Source: an uncultured Bacteroidales bacterium (GTDB taxonomy: Bacteria > Bacteroidota > Bacteroidia > Bacteroidales > Paludibacteraceae). Taken from it: a stretch of 5,541 bases of DNA. Position 1 is the stretch's first letter; every line of letters starts with the position of its first letter. The notes under the pieces are model-generated. The model was not told where the DNA came from. It saw nothing but the letters and a program-made list of their open reading frames with translations, and did no database searches. Location: NCBI GenBank assembly GCA_903873355.1, contig CAIQOG010000054.1, positions 1 to 5,541 on the forward strand, in the 5' to 3' direction. Both the position numbers and the translations under genes were made by a program. This document shows positions 1-4,362 of this stretch, piece by piece.

Positions 1-338
1 AATATATCAGTAACACACGTCCGATTCCGCGCGATAAAAATGAAATAGCATTGTCAACTTCGGTTGCAGCTGAATTGCTGGGTATGAAACTTATTTATCT
101 CGAAGCCGGTAGTGGGGCAAATAACCCGGTCGACGCAGAAATGATAGAAACTGTAAAATCCGGTTTATCCATTCCACTTATAGTTGGTGGTGGAATTAAA
201 ACAACCGGTCAGTTGAAAATTGCTTATGAAGCAGGAGCTGATTTGGTAGTTGTTGGTAACATTTTCGAATTAAATCCGTCGTTGATAGCTGATTTCGTGG
301 ATTGCAAAAATGATTTGAATCAGGAACGACTTACTTAG
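1..338 (+). CDS. Geranylgeranylglyceryl phosphate synthase family protein (PcrB/GGGPS), 3' part only
   Basis: This is the C-terminal part of a TIM-barrel prenyltransferase that joins a polyprenyl diphosphate to sn-glycerol-1-phosphate, the first committed step of ether-lipid synthesis in archaea and of related lipids in some bacteria. The reading frame is open from position 3, and the first visible residues (YISNTRPIPRDKNEIAL) already belong to the conserved fold, so the TTG at 51 is not the start; the true start lies left of the window. Recognisable motifs are YLEAGSGA (about 93-116), which lines the substrate pocket in this family, and the glycine-rich phosphate-binding loop IVGGGIKT (about 181-204), followed by AYEAGADLVVVGNIFE on the last barrel strand and helix. 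The TAG stop is at 336-338. Which prenyl chain length is used cannot be read from this fragment. Family assignment is confident; the physiological lipid product in Bacteroidetes is less certain. Confidence 0.9.
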   Translation, partial: YISNTRPIPRDKNEIALSTSVAAELLGMKLIYLEAGSGANNPVDAEMIETVKSGLSIPLIVGGGIKTTGQLKIAYEAGADLVVVGNIFELNPSLIADFVDCKNDLNQERLT

Positions 339-876
339 CAGGAGCTGTTGAAACCCTGTCGAAGAACGGATTTTTTGATGAACAACTAATCGGAATTCCG
401 TAGATATTGCTGCAACCGGGCATTAATTCCAATTCCTGTGCCACACGACCAACCGAAAACATTACACGGCAATCCACTCTGTGGTCAGCAGCCACTGAGC
501 AGGCTGAACCGATAGCAATCCCCACATCCACGGAGTTTATAGCGCAAGGAACTCTGAGTTGTTTTTGTTTTTCTTCACATGTTTCAAAACCACAATACCC
601 ACAATTCATTTTATTTATTTGTTGCTTTGTGCCGATGAGAATAATGGCTTCAGCGTTTAATATATTTGCCGAATCACGCAACATAAATTTCAATCCTGAC
701 TTCTTTCTGTAGTTCACCATTCCTTCAGAAAGCTGGTTGATTGTATCGCCAGTCACCAACATTATCTCGATTATGTCTATGCCTTTAGCTTTTGGCGCTG
801 TTCGCGCGGCTGTCATCATTTCGTTTGCCACCTGAAGCAAGCGTTCTTTACGTGTATCCCGTTCGTTAGTAATCAT
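331..876 (-). CDS. DUF2148 ferredoxin-domain protein, cysteine-rich
   Basis: The product is a 181-residue soluble protein of the DUF2148 family, function unknown. The centre carries C92-GY-C95-GFET-C100 followed by C111, the spacing seen in [4Fe-4S] domains of the CODH/acetyl-CoA synthase type, so an iron-sulfur cluster is likely. Further cysteines at 126, 136, 155 and 165 could serve a second cluster or redox chemistry. There is no signal peptide or membrane segment. The N-terminal part (ERLLQVANEMMTAARTAPKAKGID) is the typical family opening, which supports the ATG at 874-876; the leader is A/T-rich with no Shine-Dalgarno sequence. It lies 24 bp downstream of the sugar kinase gene on the same strand and is probably co-transcribed with it. 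Its TAA stop (331-333) lies inside the last codons of the convergent GGGPS gene. The final residues after FFDR (VSTAPAK) look like a non-conserved tail. Family call is firm; role is unknown. Confidence 0.88.
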   Translation of the reverse strand: MITNERDTRKERLLQVANEMMTAARTAPKAKGIDIIEIMLVTGDTINQLSEGMVNYRKKSGLKFMLRDSANILNAEAIILIGTKQQINKMNCGYCGFETCEEKQKQLRVPCAINSVDVGIAIGSACSVAADHRVDCRVMFSVGRVAQELELMPGCSNIYGIPISCSSKNPFFDRVSTAPAK

Positions 877-900
877 TATTTGGAGTGTTAATCAATAAAT

Positions 901-1749
901 TTAGTATGAATTTGGGTTGCAATGAAATCTCACTAATCCTTCCATGGGATTTTGTATGATATCTGAAATCACTACACCACGTTCTGAAGCCACAATTTCC
1001 AGTGTATCACGGAAATAATGGGCGATTGAACCCACGAAACCCACTTCGGTATCTTCCAACGGATATTGCATCACATTACGGACAAGGAATGCATCGAACG
1101 AATCGTAAACCAGATTAAAAATGGCAGGTTCTTCGATGTGTTCTAAAATAAATGGGGTGAATTTTGCCAGAAAACGATTGGGGAAAGGCTTCTTATAAAC
1201 GTTTTCGAGTATAATCGCCGGAGTCAGTTCGTATTCGTCGAGTAATTTCTCGGCAATCCATTCGGGCAACTGGTTTTTCAGGCAATCAGCAATCAACAAT
1301 TTTCCGAGCACTGCCCCACTGCCTTCATCTCCCAAAACAAATCCAAGCGGCGACACATTTTGAATAATTTCCTTGCCATCGTAAAAACATGAATTAGAGC
1401 CGGTACCAAGTATGCATGCAATTCCTTTTTCGTGCTGAAATAGCGAACGGGCAGCAGCCAGCAAGTCACTCTGAATTTCAATCATCGCATTGCTGAAAAA
1501 CCGCACCAAAGCCTGACTTACCAACAATTTCTTTTCGGGAAACGAACAGCCGGCACCATAGAAAAAAATCTTCTCAATGGTACTTTCGGGTAACTTCTGT
1601 ACGAGCTGAGCATCGAGCAAAGCAATGATTTCAAGCTCATTCTGGTAAAATGGATTGATTCCGTCAGTAATTATATTGCTCACTACTTTTCCTTCAGAAA
1701 CAAGACACCAGTGCGTTTTGGTAGAGCCACTGTCAGCAATTAATATCAT
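901..1749 (-). CDS. BadF/BadG/BcrA/BcrD-type ATPase, probable N-acetylglucosamine kinase
   Basis: The product is a 282-residue cytoplasmic kinase of the ASKHA (actin/hexokinase) fold, in the branch containing N-acetylglucosamine kinase. It would phosphorylate an amino sugar with ATP, typically GlcNAc released by glycan or peptidoglycan breakdown. Visible motifs in order are the phosphate-1 loop D6-SGSTKT (residues 6-12), FYGAGC (63-68), a probable catalytic aspartate in QSDLLAAAR (D95), the phosphate-2 loop GTGSN (115-119), GDEGSGAVLGK (140-150), and the adenosine-binding VGFVGSIAHYF (236-246). Full length is normal for the compact Bacteroidetes version. The ATG at 1747-1749 places MILIADSGSTKT at the N-terminus exactly as the fold requires. 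The gene is divergent from the glycosyltransferase operon and is followed by the DUF2148 gene. Substrate is inferred from family membership; other amino sugars are possible. Confidence 0.87.
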   Translation of the reverse strand: MILIADSGSTKTHWCLVSEGKVVSNIITDGINPFYQNELEIIALLDAQLVQKLPESTIEKIFFYGAGCSFPEKKLLVSQALVRFFSNAMIEIQSDLLAAARSLFQHEKGIACILGTGSNSCFYDGKEIIQNVSPLGFVLGDEGSGAVLGKLLIADCLKNQLPEWIAEKLLDEYELTPAIILENVYKKPFPNRFLAKFTPFILEHIEEPAIFNLVYDSFDAFLVRNVMQYPLEDTEVGFVGSIAHYFRDTLEIVASERGVVISDIIQNPMEGLVRFHCNPNSY

Positions 1750-1777
1750 ATATTCGTTTTTTTTGAACTAAGAAGTA

Positions 1778-1785
1778 CAAAGATA
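1778..1785 (-). promoter_or_regulatory. Candidate -7 promoter element (TATCTTTG) for the sugar kinase operon
   Basis: Read on the minus strand this is TATCTTTG, a full match to the Bacteroidetes housekeeping -7 consensus TAnnTTTG. It lies 28 bp upstream of the kinase ATG, giving a short leader. No clear TTG/TTTG -33 element is found at the expected 17-23 bp spacing, so the promoter may be weak or activator-dependent. Inferred from sequence only. Confidence 0.55.
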
Positions 1786-1802
1786 GAATATATTTTTTAA
1801 AC

Positions 1803-1836
1803 CTTTTGTGGTCTGAGGAACGAAGACACGAAAGAG
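1803..1836. repeat. Possible degenerate copy of a dispersed intergenic repeat
   Basis: On the minus strand this stretch includes CTCTTTCGTGTCTTCG, then a TC-rich stretch ending CCACAAAAGG. This resembles a frequently dispersed bacterial intergenic sequence built on CTTTGTGTCTTCGTG / TTTGTGG. The likeness is partial and from memory. It may instead be ordinary intergenic DNA upstream of the kinase promoter. Confidence 0.3.
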
Positions 1837-1887
1837 TTTAGTTATTTCCACTAAACGCTCAAAAGTCATACTAACGTTTTGAGGTTT
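1836..1887. promoter_or_regulatory. Two neighbouring inverted repeats between divergent promoters
   Basis: The first repeat is GTTTAG (1836-1841) with CTAAAC (1851-1856), separated by 9 bp. The second is CTCAAAA (1858-1864) with TTTTGAG (1877-1883), separated by 12 bp and extendable by AAAC (1853-1856) with GTTT (1884-1887 region) around a one-base bulge. Both lie upstream of the predicted transcription starts in each direction, so they would act as DNA sites rather than RNA hairpins. An operator for a regulator of the divergent genes is possible; decayed repeat DNA is an equal alternative. No regulator gene lies in the window. Confidence 0.35.
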
Positions 1888-1889
1888 AC

Positions 1890-1920
1890 TTGCAACCTTG
1901 AAAATTAAATCGTATTTTTG
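1890..1920 (+). promoter_or_regulatory. Bacteroidetes-type promoter of the glycosyltransferase operon
   Basis: A TTG at 1890-1892 and TATTTTTG at 1913-1920 are separated by 20 bp. This fits the Bacteroidetes primary sigma consensus (TTG/TTTG, 17-23 bp, TAnnTTTG). Transcription would start a few bases after 1920, leaving a leader of roughly 20 bases before the ATG at 1947. The leader (AAAACAACAATATATCAAC) is A-rich with no Shine-Dalgarno sequence, as is usual in this phylum. No other good promoter is seen before the downstream genes, so it probably drives all three plus-strand genes. Confidence 0.65.
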
Positions 1921-1946
1921 ACTTCCGAAAACAACAATATATCAAC

Positions 1947-3434
1947 ATGAAACAAATCAATTGCTTTTTAGCCTGTAACAACCTCATTGAAACCACCAAA
2001 ACTGTTGAACAAATCAAGCAATCTTCACTCGTTCAGGCTATATATCTTCTTGTTAAAAACTCAATCAACATACAAATTGACGGCTGTATAACCATAGAAA
2101 TTGACTCGCTACAAAGTTCGGAAACTATTCGGAAGATTGCTGCTAAATCCGATACTGCCTATTCCCTTATTTATACCAAAGACAGCACGCTCGAACTCGG
2201 GCAATTTGCGTTGGAACGTTTTAACCAAATTGCCGAAGACACGCAAGCCGGATTGGTTTATTCTGATTATTACGAGATTAAAGACGGAGTTCGCTCCAAT
2301 CATCCCGTGATTGATTATCAGGAAGGCAGTTTGCGCGACGATTTCAATTTTGGTTCTGTATTATTTTATAACTCCGAAAGTCTGAAAAAAGCAGTTGCAG
2401 AGACTAATGAAAACTACCAGTTTGCAGGGTTATATAACCTTCGACTGAAAATCTCGCAACATACAGAACTGTTTCACATGAACGAATATTTGTATTCCGA
2501 AGTGGAAACCGATACCCGAAAAAGCGGAGAAAAACAGTTCGATTATGTTGATCCCCGAAACCGCGCTGTGCAGATAGAAATGGAAGCTGCCTGTACCGAC
2601 CATCAAAAAAAAATCGGAGCTTATCTGAATCCAACTTTCAAAAAAATAGAATTCAACACAGGTAATTTTCCCGTGGAAGCTTCGGTCATAATTCCGATTC
2701 GTAATCGTGTAAAAACTGTAGAGGATGCCATAAAATCAGTTCTGATTCAGAAAACATCCTTTGCATTCAATCTGATAATTGTGGATAATTTTTCGACTGA
2801 CGGCACTACAGAATTGATTCAGAAATATGCCAAACAAGACAATCGAGTTATTCATATAATTCCGAACCGCAACGATTTAGGCATTGGCGGTTGCTGGAAC
2901 GAAGGCGTACATTCGGCTCAATGCGGAAAATTTGCCGTGCAGCTCGATAGTGACGATGTGTATCAAAACGAAAATACGCTGCAAATAATGGTTGACGCTT
3001 TCTACGAACAAAACTGCGCGATGGTAGTCGGTTCATACACCATGACTAACTTCGCCATGGATACTATTCCACCCGGACTCATCGACCACAAAGAATGGAC
3101 ACCCGAAAATGGCAGAAATAACGCTTTACGCATCAACGGACTGGGAGCTCCACGGGCATTCTACACACCTGTTTTAAGAGATGTAAAAGTGCCAAACACC
3201 AGTTATGGAGAAGATTATGCACTCGGACTGCGCATTAGTCGTGAATACCAAATTGGACGTGTTTATGAATCGGTTTACCTTTGCCGCCGTTGGGACGAAA
3301 ACTCTGATGCCTCGTTGGATGTGGTAAAAATGAACGGACATAATTTGTATAAAGATAAGATTAGAACCGTCGAATTGAAGGCTAGAAAAGCAGCAGTGAC
3401 AAATATGTATTTTAAGTCTATTGAAAATGACTAA
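1947..3434 (+). CDS. Two-domain family 2 glycosyltransferase
   Basis: The product is a 495-residue soluble protein with two GT-A-like halves. The C-terminal half (about 240-495) is a complete GT2 transferase: SVIIPIRNR (246-254) opens the nucleotide-binding fold, VDNFSTDGT (279-287) follows, DSDD (334-337) is the metal and nucleotide-diphosphate binding DxD motif, GED (421-423) is the likely catalytic acidic pair, and CRRWDENSD (446-454) resembles the C-terminal RW element of the family. The N-terminal half (about 1-225) resembles the same fold but is degenerate: it has YSDYYE (105-110) in place of the DxD and lacks the usual VxIPxYN opening, so it is probably non-catalytic or substrate-binding. 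No signal peptide or membrane segment is visible, suggesting a cytosolic sugar-nucleotide-dependent enzyme. It is the first gene of the operon, and its last codons overlap the next gene's start by 8 bp. Donor and acceptor are unknown. Confidence 0.87.
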   Translation: MKQINCFLACNNLIETTKTVEQIKQSSLVQAIYLLVKNSINIQIDGCITIEIDSLQSSETIRKIAAKSDTAYSLIYTKDSTLELGQFALERFNQIAEDTQAGLVYSDYYEIKDGVRSNHPVIDYQEGSLRDDFNFGSVLFYNSESLKKAVAETNENYQFAGLYNLRLKISQHTELFHMNEYLYSEVETDTRKSGEKQFDYVDPRNRAVQIEMEAACTDHQKKIGAYLNPTFKKIEFNTGNFPVEASVIIPIRNRVKTVEDAIKSVLIQKTSFAFNLIIVDNFSTDGTTELIQKYAKQDNRVIHIIPNRNDLGIGGCWNEGVHSAQCGKFAVQLDSDDVYQNENTLQIMVDAFYEQNCAMVVGSYTMTNFAMDTIPPGLIDHKEWTPENGRNNALRINGLGAPRAFYTPVLRDVKVPNTSYGEDYALGLRISREYQIGRVYESVYLCRRWDENSDASLDVVKMNGHNLYKDKIRTVELKARKAAVTNMYFKSIEND

Positions 3435-4347
3435 TCTCAACGGACAACTGAAATCCCTTTTCCATGAGCAGACCATAAACTGGCCTCAGGCACGGGAATT
3501 TTACGAAAGTCTGAAAACCGTTCAAACCAAATCGTTCGATTTTGGTGATTTTGTGGTGAAAGTGCAGTTTAATCCAGCCCGCATGGTCTCGTCAGGGGCT
3601 AAAGTGGATGCAAAAACTATTGCAGCACGTCCTTGCTTTTTGTGTGCAACTAACCGTCCGGATGAACAAAAAGCGATTGTCTTTGGTGATTATGAGATTC
3701 TGGTAAACCCCTTCCCTATCTTCCCGGAACATTTCACCATTCCACGCAAGGGGCATATACCGCAGCAAATCAAACCCTATTTTGCTGACATGCTTCAGTT
3801 GGGAAAGGAGCTGGATGACTATCTGATTTTATACAATGGCCCAAAATGCGGCGCTTCTGCCCCCGACCACATGCACTTTCAGGCAGGAACAAAAGATTTC
3901 TTGCCGTTGGTAAACGACTATCACCGACTGAAAGACACACACTCCGACCTACTGGTTTCGACTGAAAAGATGCAGCTTTTCCATATGAAAAACTACCTGC
4001 GAACTGTGTATTGCATTGAAGCTATTGATATTGAAAGTGCAAAAGATTCGTTTGAGAAACTTTATAATCATCTCTCCGCTCCCCTCTCCTCAGGGAGAGG
4101 GGCTGGGGGTGAGGTCGAGCCGCTGATGAATGTTGTTTGCACGTATGAAGCTGGCAAATGGTTCGTTTTTGTACTTCCCCGCAAAGCCTTCCGTCCGTGG
4201 CAATACAGCACCGATGGAAACGACCAATTGCTCGTTAGCCCGGCTACTGTAGAGATGTGCGGCATATTTATCACTCCGGTGAGAAGTCATTTTGAAAGAA
4301 TTAGCAAAGAAGATATAAAAAGCATTTTTGAACAGGTAAGTTTTTGA
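3427..4347 (+). CDS. DUF4922 protein, GalT/Ap4A-phosphorylase-like nucleotidyl enzyme of the HIT superfamily
   Basis: The product is a 306-residue cytosolic protein recognised as a Bacteroidetes DUF4922 family member. Its key residues resemble galactose-1-phosphate uridylyltransferase. CFLC (C70, C73) and H110 in PRKGHIPQ could be zinc ligands, as could H148. HMHFQAG (148-154) is an HxHxQ motif in which H150 would be the nucleophile that carries the nucleotidyl group. NPFPIFPEHFTIPRKGH (about 94-110) is the usual HIT-superfamily strand. A nucleotide-sugar or dinucleotide phosphorylase or transferase is therefore likely; the substrate is unknown. I chose the ATG at 3427, which overlaps the glycosyltransferase stop (ATGACTAA), over the in-frame TTG at 3421. 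The stop at 4345-4347 is two bases from the next ATG. Residues about 217-230 are encoded by a repeat-like GC-rich palindrome inserted in frame, between the catalytic core and a C-terminal domain (VVCTYEAGKWFVFVLPRKAFRP). Confidence 0.84.
   Translation: MTNLNGQLKSLFHEQTINWPQAREFYESLKTVQTKSFDFGDFVVKVQFNPARMVSSGAKVDAKTIAARPCFLCATNRPDEQKAIVFGDYEILVNPFPIFPEHFTIPRKGHIPQQIKPYFADMLQLGKELDDYLILYNGPKCGASAPDHMHFQAGTKDFLPLVNDYHRLKDTHSDLLVSTEKMQLFHMKNYLRTVYCIEAIDIESAKDSFEKLYNHLSAPLSSGRGAGGEVEPLMNVVCTYEAGKWFVFVLPRKAFRPWQYSTDGNDQLLVSPATVEMCGIFITPVRSHFERISKEDIKSIFEQVSF
4079..4114. repeat. GC-rich palindromic repeat-like element inside the DUF4922 gene
   Basis: The element has a 9-bp perfect stem, CCCCTCTCC (4081-4089) with GGAGAGGGG (4094-4102), and a four-base loop. 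It is followed by CTGGGGGTGAGG (4103-4114). This matches, from memory, a widely dispersed intergenic palindrome of the form CCCCTCTCC...GGAGAGGGGCTGGGGGTGAGG found in many copies in Bacteroidetes and some cyanobacterial genomes. Here it is read in frame as LSSGRGAGGEV-type low-complexity sequence without a stop. Its purine/pyrimidine skew and GC content differ sharply from the flanking DNA. The exact ends are uncertain by a few bases. Confidence 0.75.
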
Positions 4348-4362
4348 AAATGTTTGAAAATG
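4343..4362 (+). repeat. Perfect 10-bp tandem duplication at the DUF4922/SpoIID junction
   Basis: TTTGAAAATG occurs twice in a row (4343-4352 and 4353-4362). The first copy contains the TGA stop of the upstream gene and the ATG of the downstream gene. The second ATG (4360) is out of frame and ends quickly at TAG, so the ATG at 4350 must be the working start. The same TTGAAAATG also precedes the DUF4922 start (3421-3429). Confidence 0.7.

Noticed and set aside
51..338. A complete 95-residue gene starting at TTG 51
   Set aside because: The frame is open to the left edge and encodes conserved GGGPS residues before position 51, so this is the tail of a longer gene.
231..347. Direct repeat GCAGGAGCTG at 231-240 and 338-347 as an attachment-type site
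   Set aside because: It is only 10 bp long, with one copy in conserved coding sequence and no mobile-element genes nearby; chance is sufficient.
343..372. The end of the DUF2148 gene as part of a dispersed repeat (CTGTCGAAG-like)
   Set aside because: The similar bases encode the family-typical FFDR, and no palindrome or further match is visible.
407..712. A plus-strand open frame of 101 codons
   Set aside because: It lies antisense to the well-supported DUF2148 gene and its translation resembles no family.
4079..4114. The GC-rich hairpin as a transcription terminator
   Set aside because: It lies mid-gene, has no T-tract after it, and coding sequence with family-like residues continues downstream.
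4068..4290. Two minus-strand open frames across the GC-rich palindrome
   Set aside because: Both are antisense to the DUF4922 gene; the absence of stops comes partly from the repeat itself.
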